A DNA stretch of 20,473 nucleotides from assembly GCA_902489335.1 (NCBI GenBank), contig CABTZO010000016.1, positions 1 through 20,473 on the forward strand, in the 5' to 3' direction. The stretch is from an uncultured Oscillospiraceae bacterium. Lineage in GTDB: Bacteria; Bacillota; Clostridia; Oscillospirales; Acutalibacteraceae. Below the pieces are notes generated by a model, which saw only the letters and a list, made by a program, of their open reading frames with translations, was not told the origin of the DNA and ran no database searches. This document shows positions 8,172 through 17,134 of this stretch, piece after piece. How positions within the stretch are numbered: the first letter of the stretch is position 1; every line of letters starts with the position of its first letter. Both the position numbers and the translations under genes were made by a program.

Positions 8172-8906
8172 AATCTCGGGACCATTATCCGTAATTGCGA
8201 TTGTATGTTCAAAATGAGCATTAGGTAAACCGTCTGCACTTTTAACATTCCAACCGTCGGGATCTGAGATTACCCGGTCGCTTCCCATATTAACCATAGG
8301 CTCAATAGCTATTGTCATGCCATGCTCCAGCCGCGGACCGCGAACGCCGGTTTTATAGTTTGGAACGGAAGGATCTTCGTGGAGCTGTTTACCAACACCG
8401 TGACCCGTGTATTCCTTAACTATAGAATATCCGTTGCTTTCGCAATACTTCTGCACAGCACCCGAAATATCGGAAACTCTGTTGCCTACTACTGCCTTTT
8501 CAATACCGAGAAGTAATGATTCTTCGGTCACTTTCAAAAGTCTTGAAATTTCTTCTGAAATCTCTCCTACAGCAAAAGTTTTTGTATTGTCTCCGTTGTA
8601 GCCTTTATATTTTGCGCCCAAATCAATACTTACAATGTCGCCTTCTTTCAAAATTATGTTTTTATCCGGTATTCCGTGAATTAAAACATCATTTACAGAA
8701 ATACAAGCACATCCCGGAAAGCCGTAAAGATTTTTGAATGAGGGCTTGGCATTTTTCGATAAAATAAATTCTTCAACTTTCTTATCTATTTCCCAAGTGC
8801 TTATTCCCGGTCTTACAAGGCTTCCCGCATATTCGAGAGCTTGTGCCGAAATTTTTCCGGCCTCTCGCATTAAATCAAGTTCTTTTTTATTCTTTATAAT
8901 AATCAA
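8157..8906 (-). CDS. map: Methionine aminopeptidase, type I
   Basis: This enzyme removes the initiator Met from new proteins with small second residues. The 249-aa product has the five metal ligands of the pita-bread fold, Asp95, Asp106, His169, Glu202 and Glu233, plus His77 at the active site; motifs include DLGAKYKGYNGD, TGHGVGKQLHEDP and IAIEPMV. There is no N-terminal SH3-binding zinc extension, so it is the short bacterial form. The start is taken as TTG at 8906: the MIIIKNKKELDLMREAGK beginning aligns from memory with Bacillus enzymes, GAAGG lies eight bases upstream, and the codon overlaps the adk stop by four bases (TTGA). The first in-frame ATG (residue 13) would remove part of the conserved N-terminus. 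Confidence 0.96.
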   Translation of the reverse strand: MIIIKNKKELDLMREAGKISAQALEYAGSLVRPGISTWEIDKKVEEFILSKNAKPSFKNLYGFPGCACISVNDVLIHGIPDKNIILKEGDIVSIDLGAKYKGYNGDNTKTFAVGEISEEISRLLKVTEESLLLGIEKAVVGNRVSDISGAVQKYCESNGYSIVKEYTGHGVGKQLHEDPSVPNYKTGVRGPRLEHGMTIAIEPMVNMGSDRVISDPDGWNVKSADGLPNAHFEHTIAITDNGPEILTLP

Positions 8907-9541
8907 GATCTTGCCTTCAAAATATCCATGACCTCTTTTGAAACTTCTTCTACCGTTTGAGCTCCGTTAACAGAGAAAAGCTTATCTCTTTCTTGGTAGA
9001 ATTTCTTAAGAGGTTCTGTTTGTTCATGATAAACTTTGATACGATTTTCAACCGTATCCGCATTATCGTCCTTTCTGATCATCAAAGGCGATCCACAGTT
9101 ATCACAAACGTTTTCCTTAATCGGTTTCTTATATATCAAGTGATAAGAAGCTCCGCATTTCGAACAAACACGACGTCCTGTCATTCTCTGCAGAACTATC
9201 TCATCATCTATTTTTATATCGATAACTTTATCTATTTTGATTCCCATTTTTTCTAAAGCTTCCGCTTGTGCAATTGTTCTCGGGAATCCATCGAGGATAA
9301 ATCCATTTTTACAATCATCTTCAACAAGTCTGTCTTTAATGATTTGAATAACGACTTCGTCGGGCACCAAGTTGCCGTTTTCGATATATTCTTTTGCTTT
9401 TTTTCCCATTTCCGTTTGGTTACTCAAAGCTTCACGGATTATGTTACCCGTTGAAACTTCAGGGATATCAAGTGCCTTTGAGGCAATCTCACCCTGTGTT
9501 CCCTTACCGGCCCCGGGAGCGCCGAAAAAAATTATATTCAT
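8903..9541 (-). CDS. adk: Adenylate kinase, zinc-LID form
   Basis: Adenylate kinase interconverts ATP plus AMP with two ADP. The 212-aa product has the P-loop GAPGAGKGT (residues 7-15), the AMP-binding TGNIIREAL region (31-39), FILDGFPRT (81-89) and a long LID domain beginning TGRR. The LID contains C126, C129, C146 and C149, the four-Cys structural zinc site common in Gram-positive enzymes. The gene lies 15 bases after secY and overlaps map by four bases, the usual secY-adk-map arrangement. Confidence 0.98.
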   Translation of the reverse strand: MNIIFFGAPGAGKGTQGEIASKALDIPEVSTGNIIREALSNQTEMGKKAKEYIENGNLVPDEVVIQIIKDRLVEDDCKNGFILDGFPRTIAQAEALEKMGIKIDKVIDIKIDDEIVLQRMTGRRVCSKCGASYHLIYKKPIKENVCDNCGSPLMIRKDDNADTVENRIKVYHEQTEPLKKFYQERDKLFSVNGAQTVEEVSKEVMDILKARS

Positions 9542-9556
9542 TGTAAGCGCCTTTCT

Positions 9557-10879
9557 TTAATCTAAGAATCCCTTGTATTGTCTCATTATAAGTTGAGACT
9601 CAAGTTGTCTGATTGTTTCAATCGCAACACCGACAATAATCAAAACAGAAGTTCCGCCCAAAGCAATATTCATCGGAGCTTTTGCAAGCGATGTAACCTG
9701 TGAGAATACTATCGGATACAAGGCAACGACACTTATTAACAGTGCACCTATTAAAATTATTCTGTTTAGAACTTTTATCAAGTAGTCGGATGTCGGTTTT
9801 CCGGGTCTTATTCCCGGGATTGAACCGCTGTTTTTTCTTAAATTGTTTGCCATTTCAATCGGGTTATATTGAATCATTGCATAGAAATAAGCAAAGAAAA
9901 TAATCAGAATAAAGTAGATTAAACCATAAAACCAATGCTCGGCATTGAATAGATTGAAGAATTTAGCGGCAGCAGTTCCGTCTTTTATTCTGTCACCGAA
10001 AAACATTTTTATTGTAGGAGGTAACGAAAGGATTGAAGACGCAAAGATGATTGACATAACACCGGACATATTTACTTTTATCGGAATATGCGTGTTCTGT
10101 CCGCCATAAAGTTTTCTGCCTACCACACGTTTTGCATAGATAACAGGAATTCTTCTCTCGGAATTGTCCATCCAAACAATGAAAAACACCATTAATATCA
10201 TTGATATAAGTGCTATCGGAGCAAATGCGTAGTAAAGTCCTCCGTGTGCAAAATACTGATAAATCTGTGTAAGAGTTGTCGGTATTCTTGAAATAATACC
10301 CGCAAAGAGCAAGATCGAAATTCCGTTTCCTACTCCCTTTTTGTTGATTTGCTCACCAAGCCAAATCAATACCGAAGAACCTGCGGTCAAAATTGCGATT
10401 ACACAGATTGCCTGTAAAACAAGTGAAAACCCTGTAAACGGAACACCGGCCTTATTTACTGTCAAATATCCGTATGATTTAAGATAGAAAAAGTAGGCTG
10501 TAGATTGTAAAAGTGCAATTGCGATAGCTAAATATCTTGTTATTGCGTTGATTTTCTTTCTACCGGTTTCTCCCTCTTTTGCAAGTTTTTCTAAGGGCTT
10601 AATGGCAACCGTTAAAAGTTGTATTATGATTGACGCGTTAATGTATGGTGTGATTGACATTGCGAACAATGTTCCGTAGTTAAACGCATCTCCTGTCATC
10701 ATACTCAAATAGTTCATAAAGTTTCCCGATGATACATCGGAAACAATTCCCTGAGATGCATCCGTAAACGGAACAGGAATTGCAGCACCGATTCTGAAAA
10801 TCAAAATAACCATTAAAGTATATAAGATTTTTGTTCTCAGCTGTTTATCTTTTAATGCTGTAACTAAAGTTTGGATCAT
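9557..10879 (-). CDS. secY: Protein translocase channel subunit SecY
   Basis: SecY forms the membrane channel for Sec-dependent export and membrane insertion. The 440-aa product shows about ten hydrophobic helices. Conserved stretches include FAMSITPYINASIIIQLLT (72-90), WLGEQINKKGVGNGISIL, ERRIPVIYAKRVVGRKLYGG, and the cytoplasmic ribosome- and SecA-contacting loop NSGSIPGIRPGKPTSDYL. It begins two bases downstream of the rplO stop with one base between, implying coupled translation, and is followed by adk. This placement at the end of the spc genes is nearly universal in bacteria. Confidence 0.98.
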   Translation of the reverse strand: MIQTLVTALKDKQLRTKILYTLMVILIFRIGAAIPVPFTDASQGIVSDVSSGNFMNYLSMMTGDAFNYGTLFAMSITPYINASIIIQLLTVAIKPLEKLAKEGETGRKKINAITRYLAIAIALLQSTAYFFYLKSYGYLTVNKAGVPFTGFSLVLQAICVIAILTAGSSVLIWLGEQINKKGVGNGISILLFAGIISRIPTTLTQIYQYFAHGGLYYAFAPIALISMILMVFFIVWMDNSERRIPVIYAKRVVGRKLYGGQNTHIPIKVNMSGVMSIIFASSILSLPPTIKMFFGDRIKDGTAAAKFFNLFNAEHWFYGLIYFILIIFFAYFYAMIQYNPIEMANNLRKNSGSIPGIRPGKPTSDYLIKVLNRIILIGALLISVVALYPIVFSQVTSLAKAPMNIALGGTSVLIIVGVAIETIRQLESQLIMRQYKGFLD

Positions 10880-10880
10880 C

Positions 10881-11324
10881 TTATATCTCCTTTACGGTTC
10901 CTCCGGCAGCTTCAAGTTTTTCTTTAGCAGCCGCTGAAAAAGCATTTGCGGACACCTCAAATTTCTTCTTCGTTTCTCCGTTTCCGAGAATTTTGAAACC
11001 GTCGCAGCTCTTTGAAATAAGACCTTTTTCAATCAGAGTCTCTCTGTCGATTTTTGCATTGTCATCAAAAAATTGATCCAAGGTTTTGATGTTAACTGAA
11101 TCAATATCTTTACGGAAGATATTGTTGAAGCCTCTCTTAGGAAGTCTTCTTTGAAGTGGCATTTGTCCGCCTTCAAAACCATGTCTTCTTGAATAACCGG
11201 CTCTTGCCTTTTGACCTTTATGACCTCTTGCTGAAGTCTTACCATGGCCTGAGCCTGTTCCTCTACCTACTCTTGTTCTGCTCGTTTTTGAGTTGGCGGC
11301 AGGTGATAATTCGTGTAATTTCAT
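10881..11324 (-). CDS. rplO: 50S ribosomal protein L15
   Basis: L15 is a late-assembly 50S protein. The 147-aa product has the long basic Gly-rich N-terminal extension (RVGRGTGSGHGKTSARGHKG, residues 18-37), then GFEGGQMPLQRRLPKRGF, and a globular C-terminal domain with DGFKILGNGE. Length fits the family. It is 15 bases after rpmD and one base before secY, the usual order. Confidence 0.97.
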   Translation of the reverse strand: MKLHELSPAANSKTSRTRVGRGTGSGHGKTSARGHKGQKARAGYSRRHGFEGGQMPLQRRLPKRGFNNIFRKDIDSVNIKTLDQFFDDNAKIDRETLIEKGLISKSCDGFKILGNGETKKKFEVSANAFSAAAKEKLEAAGGTVKEI

Positions 11325-11339
11325 TTTTTCACCTCCGAT

Positions 11340-11531
11340 TTAAGCTTCTTGAACACTTATTAAGTGCTCAATCTTTCTTATCTTACCGCGTGTTGCCGGA
11401 TTGTCCGGTTGAACGGTTGTGTCGCCGATTTTTTTGAGTCCGAGGGAATTAGCTACACTTTCTTGACGCTTTGTTCCTGCGATAAAACCTTTTTTGAGTT
11501 CTATCTTTAATTTCTTTTCTTTAGTGGCCAT
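11340..11531 (-). CDS. rpmD: 50S ribosomal protein L30
   Basis: L30 is a small 50S protein with a ferredoxin-like fold. The 63-aa product shows the typical pattern LKIELKKGFIAGTKRQ, then SLGLKKIGDTTVQPDNPATR and the closing IRKIEHLISVQE. It lies between rpsE and rplO with 10- and 15-base gaps, the canonical position. Confidence 0.96.
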   Translation of the reverse strand: MATKEKKLKIELKKGFIAGTKRQESVANSLGLKKIGDTTVQPDNPATRGKIRKIEHLISVQEA

Positions 11532-11541
11532 TGTTTCCCTC

Positions 11542-12045
11542 CTAACCTAAAATATCCGCAACATTTTTGCCTCTTATGGCAGCAACTTCTTTAACTCCTC
11601 TAAGTGAAGCAAGTCCTTGAAATGTAGCTCTTACAACATTAATAGGATTGTTTGATCTCAGAGCTTTCGTTCTTATATCCTTGATGCCTGCCGATTCAAC
11701 AACGGCACGAACAGGACCGCCTGCGATAACTCCGGTACCTGATGCAGCAGGTTTAAGTAAAACCTCACCTGCGCCATATTTTCCTATAACTTCATGAGGG
11801 ATTGTAGAACCCATAAGATTAATCTTAATAAGATTCTTCTTGGCATTTTCAATGCCCTTTCTTATTGCGTCCGGAACTTCACCGGATTTACCGATTCCAA
11901 AACCAATTATTCCGTTACCGTCTCCGACAACAACAAGAGCAGCAAATTTAAAGATTCTTCCACCCTTAACCGTCTTTGCAACACGGTTAATAGAAACTAC
12001 TCTTTCTTCAAGTTCAAGTTTTGAGGCATCTATAAAATCTGTCAT
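11542..12045 (-). CDS. rpsE: 30S ribosomal protein S5
   Basis: S5 lies at the mRNA entry side of the 30S subunit and affects decoding accuracy. The 167-aa product has the N-terminal double-stranded-RNA-binding-like domain ([20 protein letters not shown], 11-30) with [16 protein letters not shown], and a C-terminal domain with APVRAVVE-like sequence ([16 protein letters not shown]). The loop [12 protein letters not shown], where spectinomycin-resistance changes are known in other bacteria, looks unaltered. It follows rplR by 13 bases. Confidence 0.97.
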   Translation of the reverse strand: MTDFIDASKLELEERVVSINRVAKTVKGGRIFKFAALVVVGDGNGIIGFGIGKSGEVPDAIRKGIENAKKNLIKINLMGSTIPHEVIGKYGAGEVLLKPAASGTGVIAGGPVRAVVESAGIKDIRTKALRSNNPINVVRATFQGLASLRGVKEVAAIRGKNVADILG

Positions 12046-12058
12046 TTATTCCTCCCTC

Positions 12059-12412
12059 CTAAAATTCAAGTCCATTAGCTCTTGCCGATTCGGCTAAAGC
12101 TTTTACACGACCATGATAAAGATAACCGCCACGATCGAAAACGACTTGCTTTATCTTCTTCTTAGAAGCTCGTTGTGCGAGAGCTTCTCCGACTTTTTTC
12201 GCAGCCTCTACATTTCCGCCGTAATCTTTGAAGTCTTTTTCTGTAGATGAGGCGCTTACGAGTGTTTTACCTGATTCATCATCTATAATCTGTGCGTATA
12301 TATTATTCAATGAACGGTAAACATTTAAGCGGGGACAAGATTCGGTTCCGGAAATCTTGGCACGAACACGCTTATGGCGTTTGATTCTTGAGTCTTTTTT
12401 GTTTTTAACCAT
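12059..12412 (-). CDS. rplR: 50S ribosomal protein L18
   Basis: L18 binds 5S rRNA and helps dock it on the central protuberance. The 117-aa product has a basic N-terminus ([15 protein letters not shown]), [18 protein letters not shown], and the C-terminal segment [19 protein letters not shown] followed by ARANGLEF. Length is typical. It sits between rplF and rpsE. Confidence 0.97.
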   Translation of the reverse strand: MVKNKKDSRIKRHKRVRAKISGTESCPRLNVYRSLNNIYAQIIDDESGKTLVSASSTEKDFKDYGGNVEAAKKVGEALAQRASKKKIKQVVFDRGGYLYHGRVKALAESARANGLEF

Positions 12413-12427
12413 TTATTTCTCCCCCAT

Positions 12428-12973
12428 TTAACCGGAAACCTTACCGGCTTTTCCTTCTTTTCTTCTGATATGTTCGTCAACATATTTAATTCCTTTGCCC
12501 TTATATGGCTCGGGTGGTCTTTTAGCTCTTATATCAGCTGCAAATTGACCAACTTTTTGCTTGTCGGGGCCGGAAATGATGATTGAAGTATTTGAAGGAA
12601 CTTCAATTTTAATTCCGTCTTCTTCTTCAAAGTTTACCTTGTGAGAAAAACCTATGTTTAAAACTAATGTTTTGCCTTGCTTTGTAGCAGTATAACCTAC
12701 ACCGTTGATCTCAAGTTGCTTTTTGAAACCGTTTGAAACGCCTTCGATCATGTTGGCAACAAGGGTTCTGTTCAAACCGTGAAGAGCATCGGCTGTTTTG
12801 CTTTCTTTAACTTTTGAGACAATAATTTCTTTGTCTTTGAGTTCAACTTTTATTTCCGGATTTATTTGTCTTTGTAATTCTCCGTTTTTTCCCTTAACTT
12901 GTACTTTGTCTCCGTCAATTTTAACTTCAACTCCGTCGGGAATTGCAATTGGTTTATTTCCTATTCTTGACAT
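12428..12973 (-). CDS. rplF: 50S ribosomal protein L6
   Basis: L6 supports the GTPase-associated centre near the sarcin-ricin loop. The 181-aa product has two similar domains. It begins MSRIGNKPIAIPDGVEVK, carries GVSNGFKKQLEINGVGY at the domain junction, and ends with the conserved GQFAADIRAKRPPEPYKGKG and KYVDEHIRRKEGKAGK. It lies 12 bases after rpsH. Confidence 0.97.
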   Translation of the reverse strand: MSRIGNKPIAIPDGVEVKIDGDKVQVKGKNGELQRQINPEIKVELKDKEIIVSKVKESKTADALHGLNRTLVANMIEGVSNGFKKQLEINGVGYTATKQGKTLVLNIGFSHKVNFEEEDGIKIEVPSNTSIIISGPDKQKVGQFAADIRAKRPPEPYKGKGIKYVDEHIRRKEGKAGKVSG

Positions 12974-12985
12974 GCTTTTCCCTCC

Positions 12986-13384
12986 TTACCATACAAATGC
13001 AAGCACTTCTCCGCCTACTTTTTCGGCACGTGCTTTCTTATCGGTCATAACTCCCTTAGATGTAGAGATTATGGCTACACCAAGCCCTCTCATAACTTTT
13101 GGAAGTTCATCACAATTTTTATAAATTCTGAGACCGGGTTTAGAAACTCTTCTGATACCCGATAAAACTTGTGATTTATTCGGACCATATTTAAGAATGA
13201 TTTCAATCATTCCCTGTTTGTTATCTTCAATTACTTTGAAGTCTTTTATATATCCTTCATCCAATAGAATTTGAGCAATAGCTTTTTTCATGTTGGATGC
13301 CGGTATTTTTACTGAATCATGCTTAGCAGAATTTGCGTTACGAATTCTTGTAAGCATATCGGCGATTGAATCTGTAATCTGCAT
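12986..13384 (-). CDS. rpsH: 30S ribosomal protein S8
   Basis: S8 is a primary binder of the central domain of 16S rRNA. The 132-aa product starts [18 protein letters not shown], has [20 protein letters not shown], and ends with the family signature [20 protein letters not shown] followed by VLAFVW. In E. coli S8 represses the spc operon through a site near rplE; I cannot show a matching structure here. It lies 18 bases after rpsZ. Confidence 0.97.
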   Translation of the reverse strand: MQITDSIADMLTRIRNANSAKHDSVKIPASNMKKAIAQILLDEGYIKDFKVIEDNKQGMIEIILKYGPNKSQVLSGIRRVSKPGLRIYKNCDELPKVMRGLGVAIISTSKGVMTDKKARAEKVGGEVLAFVW

Positions 13385-13402
13385 GAATTTTCCTCCTTGC
13401 TC

Positions 13403-13588
13403 TTACCAACTGGATTTTTTAACTCCGGGAATCTGACCTTTGTGAGCGAGTTCCCTAAAGCATATACGACAAACACCATATTTACGGAGATATCCATGTG
13501 GTCTGCCGCAAATTTTACATCTGTTATATTCTCTTGTGGAATATTTGGCAGGTTTAGCCTGCTTTTCTTTCATTGCCTTTTTAGCCAC
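13403..13588 (-). CDS. rpsZ: 30S ribosomal protein S14, type Z (zinc-binding)
   Basis: S14 belongs to the 30S head near S3 and S10. The 61-aa product is the short zinc form: C24, C27, C40 and C43 (CxxC-x12-CxxC) lie within [20 protein letters not shown], and it ends [11 protein letters not shown]. Zinc-free S14 paralogues are longer (about 89-101 aa). The position between rplE and rpsH is canonical. In Bacillus nomenclature this is rpsZ (rpsNA). Confidence 0.97.
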   Translation of the reverse strand: MAKKAMKEKQAKPAKYSTREYNRCKICGRPHGYLRKYGVCRICFRELAHKGQIPGVKKSSW

Positions 13589-13599
13589 TTTTTACCTCC

Positions 13600-14139
13600 T
13601 TAACTTGCAAATGGTGCGCCGAGTAAAGTCAAAAGCTCTTTAGCTTCTTCATCTGTCTTTGCACTTGTTATAAAGCTTATATCCATACCACGAATTTGAT
13701 CGATTTTATCATATACAATTTCGGGGAAAATAAGCTGTTCTTTGATTCCCAAAGAATAATTTCCTCTGCCGTCAAAAGAGTTTGGATTTATTCCTCTAAA
13801 GTCTCTAACTCTCGGAAGTGCAAGATTGAAGAATCTTTCCATAAATTCATACATCTTATTACCTCTAAGAGTAACCTTGGCTCCGATTGGCATTCCTTCT
13901 CTTAACTTGAAGTTTGCAACACTCTTTTTTGCCTTACAAACAACAGCTTTTTGACCGGTAATGGTTTCTAAATCGTTTGTAACCGATTCGATAACCTTGG
14001 AATTATCCTTAGCTTCTCCGCAAGCAACATTAACTACGATCTTTTCGAGTTTCGGCACTTGCATTATGCTTTCATAATTGAATTTCTTCATGAGAGCAGG
14101 AATAATGTCTTTTTTATATGTTTCTCTAAGTTTTGCCAT
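13600..14139 (-). CDS. rplE: 50S ribosomal protein L5
   Basis: L5 binds 5S rRNA and contacts P-site tRNA and the 30S head. The 179-aa product shows [59 protein letters not shown], and the ending [19 protein letters not shown]. Length is typical. It follows rplX by 11 bases. Confidence 0.97.
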   Translation of the reverse strand: MAKLRETYKKDIIPALMKKFNYESIMQVPKLEKIVVNVACGEAKDNSKVIESVTNDLETITGQKAVVCKAKKSVANFKLREGMPIGAKVTLRGNKMYEFMERFFNLALPRVRDFRGINPNSFDGRGNYSLGIKEQLIFPEIVYDKIDQIRGMDISFITSAKTDEEAKELLTLLGAPFAS

Positions 14140-14150
14140 TATCCTTCCCC

Positions 14151-14477
14151 CTATTCAAATGTTGCGGCACAACCGCTGTTTTTACATTGGCGAACTTTTT
14201 TACCGTCTTTATCAAAGGCGTGACCTACTCTTGTAGGTTTCTTGCATACAGGGCAAACAAGTTGAACTTTATCTGCATAGAGTGCACTTTCAGCTTTAAC
14301 AAGACCGCTTTCCTGTCCGGGCTTTCCGCCTTTCAAGTGCTTTGTGATTATGTTGACACCTTCAACGATAACTTTTCCTTCTTTAGGACTTACGGCAATA
14401 ACTTTGCCTTGTTTACCTCTGTATTTTCCATTAATAACTACAACGGTGTCACCTGTTTTAACGTGAACTTTATTCAT
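14151..14477 (-). CDS. rplX: 50S ribosomal protein L24 with C-terminal four-Cys motif
   Basis: L24 is an early 50S assembly initiator. The 108-aa product opens with a KOW motif ([20 protein letters not shown], residues 7-26), followed by [14 protein letters not shown]. The C-terminal part carries C75, C78, C98 and C103 (CPVC and CKNSGC), which could bind zinc. E. coli and B. subtilis L24 as I recall them lack these Cys, while zinc-ribbon-like versions occur in other bacteria. It lies between rplN and rplE. Confidence 0.97.
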   Translation of the reverse strand: MNKVHVKTGDTVVVINGKYRGKQGKVIAVSPKEGKVIVEGVNIITKHLKGGKPGQESGLVKAESALYADKVQLVCPVCKKPTRVGHAFDKDGKKVRQCKNSGCAATFE

Positions 14478-14489
14478 AAGTATCCTCCA

Positions 14490-14858
14490 TTAAAGAACTT
14501 CGGGAGCAAGACTTAATATTTTAACAAAGTCATGTTCTCTGAGTTCCCTAGCCACAGGTCCGAAAATACGGGTTCCTCTTGGGTTTTTGTCGTCCTTTAT
14601 CAAAACGGCTGCATTTTCATCAAAGCGAATATATGAACCGTCTTCTCTGCGTAATCCTTTTACAGTTCTAACAACTACGGCACGAACAACTTCGCCCTTT
14701 TGAGCTCCGCCGCCGGGAGTAGCTTTTTGCACTGCTGCAACAATTACATCTCCGATATTTGCATAACGTCTGCCAGTTCCTCCGAGAACACGGATACATT
14801 TTATTTCCTTTGCTCCGGAATTATCGGCAACTTTTAATATAGTTTCCTGTTGTACCAC
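14490..14858 (-). CDS. rplN: 50S ribosomal protein L14
   Basis: L14 forms intersubunit bridges and is the docking site of silencing factor RsfS in other bacteria. The 122-aa product begins [20 protein letters not shown], has [17 protein letters not shown] and [20 protein letters not shown], and ends [17 protein letters not shown]. Length is exactly typical. It follows rpsQ by 12 bases. Confidence 0.98.
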   Translation of the reverse strand: MVQQETILKVADNSGAKEIKCIRVLGGTGRRYANIGDVIVAAVQKATPGGGAQKGEVVRAVVVRTVKGLRREDGSYIRFDENAAVLIKDDKNPRGTRIFGPVARELREHDFVKILSLAPEVL

Positions 14859-14870
14859 AGTGATCCCTCC

Positions 14871-15128
14871 TTACTGAGCTTTTTCAATAATCTTGACAAT
14901 ACGCCATCTCTTATCTTTAGAAATGGGGCGAGTTTCCATAATTAAAACTCTGTCTCCGATTTTGCACTCATTTTTCTCATCATGTGCTTTTATTTTAATA
15001 GTTCTGTTGACAATCTTTTTATAGAGTGGGTGCTTAACTCTGTCCTGCACCGAAACAACAACCGTCTTGTCCATTTTGTCGGAAGATACAACGCCGACTC
15101 TTTGTTTCCTTAAATTTCTGTCGATCAT
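14871..15128 (-). CDS. rpsQ: 30S ribosomal protein S17
   Basis: S17 is a primary 16S rRNA binder with an OB fold. The 85-aa product shows [39 protein letters not shown] and the [19 protein letters not shown] segment. Length is typical. It follows rpmC by 11 bases. Confidence 0.97.
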   Translation of the reverse strand: MIDRNLRKQRVGVVSSDKMDKTVVVSVQDRVKHPLYKKIVNRTIKIKAHDEKNECKIGDRVLIMETRPISKDKRWRIVKIIEKAQ

Positions 15129-15139
15129 CTTGTTCCCCC

Positions 15140-15343
15140 TTATGCTTTCTTGCTTTCAAGCTCATTCATACGAATGATAGTTTTTATTCTTGCAATATCT
15201 TTTCTGACCGCTTTTATTCTCATTGGATTTTCAAGTTGATTTGTTGCCTGTTGGAAACGCAATTTGAAAAGTTCATCTTTGAGTTCGAGCAATTTAGCAT
15301 CCATTTCAGAAACAGACATTTTTCTTATTTCATTAGCCTTCAT
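15140..15343 (-). CDS. rpmC: 50S ribosomal protein L29
   Basis: L29 lies at the peptide exit tunnel and is part of the docking surface for signal recognition particle and trigger factor. The 67-aa product starts [20 protein letters not shown], forms two helices, and has [20 protein letters not shown]. An in-frame start at 15406 would add 21 residues encoded in the end of rplP and is rejected. The chosen ATG overlaps the end of rplP by 11 bases and has GGAAGGTGA just upstream. Confidence 0.96.
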   Translation of the reverse strand: MKANEIRKMSVSEMDAKLLELKDELFKLRFQQATNQLENPMRIKAVRKDIARIKTIIRMNELESKKA

Positions 15344-15764
15344 TGCCTTCACCTTCCTGTCCTTTGGCGACAAATTTACATTTAATCGGGAGTTTTGCGG
15401 CAGCAAGTCTTAGTGCTTCTTTTGCAACTTCTTCTCCGACTCCGGTAATTTCGAACATTATCCTGCCGGGTTTAACAACTGCTACCCAATATTCAGGAGC
15501 ACCTTTACCTTTACCCATACGAGTTTCAGCAGGTTTCTTTGTTACTGGCTTATCAGGGAAGAGTTTAATCCAAACCTGTCCGCCACGCTTGATATATCTA
15601 GTCATAGCAACACGGGCTGCTTCAATTTGATTTGAGGTTATCCATGCACTTTCGAGAGCTTTAAGACCATATTGTCCATAACTGATCATGTTACCTTTGT
15701 TGGCTTGACCGGTCATTCTGCCTCTATGTTGTCTTCTATACTTAACTCTTTTGGGCATTAGCAT
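15333..15764 (-). CDS. rplP: 50S ribosomal protein L16
   Basis: L16 helps shape the A-site tRNA corridor and peptidyl transferase centre. The 143-aa product starts [17 protein letters not shown] and has [40 protein letters not shown], and [25 protein letters not shown] lies eight bases before the first ATG, which favours it over the ATG two codons later. The start lies inside the end of rpsC (23-base overlap), and rpmC begins inside its own end. Confidence 0.97.
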   Translation of the reverse strand: MLMPKRVKYRRQHRGRMTGQANKGNMISYGQYGLKALESAWITSNQIEAARVAMTRYIKRGGQVWIKLFPDKPVTKKPAETRMGKGKGAPEYWVAVVKPGRIMFEITGVGEEVAKEALRLAAAKLPIKCKFVAKGQEGEGNEG

Positions 15765-16470
15765 TTTGTGTTCCTCCCCTCTTATTGTTACGTCTTCTGT
15801 AATTTCTTCTCTTTGCGGGTTTCTTCTCTTCTTCGGCGTTTGCGTGTAACACTTCGCCTTTATATATCCAAACCTTTACGCCGATACGTCCGTATGTTGT
15901 CTTTGCTTCCGCAAATCCATAATCGATGTCGGCTCTGATTGTTTGTAGCGGAATAGTTCCCTCATGATAATGTTCTGTTCTTGCTATTTCGGCACCGCCG
16001 AGTCTTCCCGAACATTGAACTTTGATACCTTTAGCTCCGAGTTTCATTGTAAACCCGATTGCTCTCTTTACAACTCTTCTGAATGATTTTCTTGCTTCGA
16101 GTTCAGCGGCAATTTTTTCTGCAACTAATTTAGCATTTAAGTCAGGTTGCTTTATTTCAACTATATTTATAGAAACATTTTTGTTTAAGATCTTTTCACA
16201 GTCTTCTTTGAGTTTTTCTATTTCTGTTCCGCCTCTGCCGATAACAACACCGGGTTTAGCTGTGTGGATATTTACACGTACCTGTCTTTTATCTCTTTCA
16301 ATTTCAATTTTAGAAACTGCACATCTTTCGAGTTTCTTTTCAAGAAATTTACGAAGTTTATAATCTTCTACAAGAAGATCTCCAAAATCTTTGTCGTTTG
16401 CGTACCAGCGTGATTCCCAATTTTTAATTACGCCGACACGAAGTCCGTTAGGATTTATTTTTTGTCCCAT
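15742..16470 (-). CDS. rpsC: 30S ribosomal protein S3
   Basis: S3 lies at the mRNA entry site and has helicase-linked Arg/Lys residues. The 242-aa product starts [20 protein letters not shown]. It has a KH domain with VVIGRGG (the GxxG loop), then the C-terminal domain with [20 protein letters not shown] and [20 protein letters not shown], and a basic tail rich in Arg and Asn. A longer start at 16545 would add 25 unrelated residues; GGGAGGAGG six bases upstream of 16470 supports the short form. Its last 23 bases overlap rplP. Confidence 0.97.
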   Translation of the reverse strand: MGQKINPNGLRVGVIKNWESRWYANDKDFGDLLVEDYKLRKFLEKKLERCAVSKIEIERDKRQVRVNIHTAKPGVVIGRGGTEIEKLKEDCEKILNKNVSINIVEIKQPDLNAKLVAEKIAAELEARKSFRRVVKRAIGFTMKLGAKGIKVQCSGRLGGAEIARTEHYHEGTIPLQTIRADIDYGFAEAKTTYGRIGVKVWIYKGEVLHANAEEEKKPAKRRNYRRRNNKRGGTQNANAQKS

Positions 16471-16483
16471 TTTGTCCTCCTCC

Positions 16484-16816
16484 CTAATTCCTTTCCTCGA
16501 GCACAATTGTGATGTGTGATGTCTTTTTGTTGATACGAAAAGCACGACCTTGTGCTCTCGGTCTGATTCTCTTAAGAGTCGGACCTTGATTTACATAGCA
16601 TTCTGATATATACAAGTTGCTCGTATCCATATTTTTGTTTTCGGCATTTGCCATTGCCGATTTAAGTAGTTTAATAAGAATTTCGCAAGCCGCCTTCGGC
16701 GTGTGTTTTAAAATTGCCATTGCTTTATCTGCGTTTTCTCCTCTAATGAGGTTGAGTACGATAGCAACTTTGCTTGGCGCAATTCTTACAAAAGTTGATT
16801 TTGCTTTCGCTTGCAT
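16484..16816 (-). CDS. rplV: 50S ribosomal protein L22
   Basis: L22 lines the exit tunnel with a long beta hairpin. The 110-aa product has [20 protein letters not shown] near its start, [20 protein letters not shown] in the middle, and the hairpin [20 protein letters not shown], where macrolide-resistance changes arise in other species; I see no insertion or deletion there. It follows rpsS by 20 bases and precedes rpsC by 13. Confidence 0.97.
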   Translation of the reverse strand: MQAKAKSTFVRIAPSKVAIVLNLIRGENADKAMAILKHTPKAACEILIKLLKSAMANAENKNMDTSNLYISECYVNQGPTLKRIRPRAQGRAFRINKKTSHITIVLEERN

Positions 16817-16836
16817 TATTTACACACTCCTTTGAC

Positions 16837-17115
16837 TTATTTCTGACCTGTTGTTTTAGAACCTGCGTGACCTTTGAAAGTTCTTGTCGGTGCGAATTCC
16901 CCGAGTTTATGTCCTACCATATCTTCCGTAACATAAACCGGCACATGTTTTCTTCCGTCGTGAACGGCGAAAGTATGCCCTACAAATTCGGGATAGATTG
17001 TCGAGCTTCTGCTCCAAGTTTTAAGTACTCTTTTTTCACCTTTCTCGTTCAAATCTTCAACTCTCTTCATGAGTGCTTCTTGAACATAGGGTGGTTTTTT
17101 TGTACTTCTGCTCAT
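16837..17115 (-). CDS. rpsS: 30S ribosomal protein S19
   Basis: S19 forms a head complex with S13. The 92-aa product begins [20 protein letters not shown], has [20 protein letters not shown], and the conserved [20 protein letters not shown] with FKGH. Length is typical. It lies 19 bases after rplB. Confidence 0.97.
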   Translation of the reverse strand: MSRSTKKPPYVQEALMKRVEDLNEKGEKRVLKTWSRSSTIYPEFVGHTFAVHDGRKHVPVYVTEDMVGHKLGEFAPTRTFKGHAGSKTTGQK

Positions 17116-17134
17116 CTATTTTCTCCTTTCACGA

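Noticed and set aside
15344..15406. Extended N-terminus of L29
   Set aside because: It would be read inside rplP; the standard MKANEIRKM start has its own ribosome site.
16471..16545. Extended N-terminus of S3
   Set aside because: The extra 25 residues are encoded mostly within rplV, match no S3 sequence I know, and a strong ribosome site directly precedes the standard MGQKINP start.
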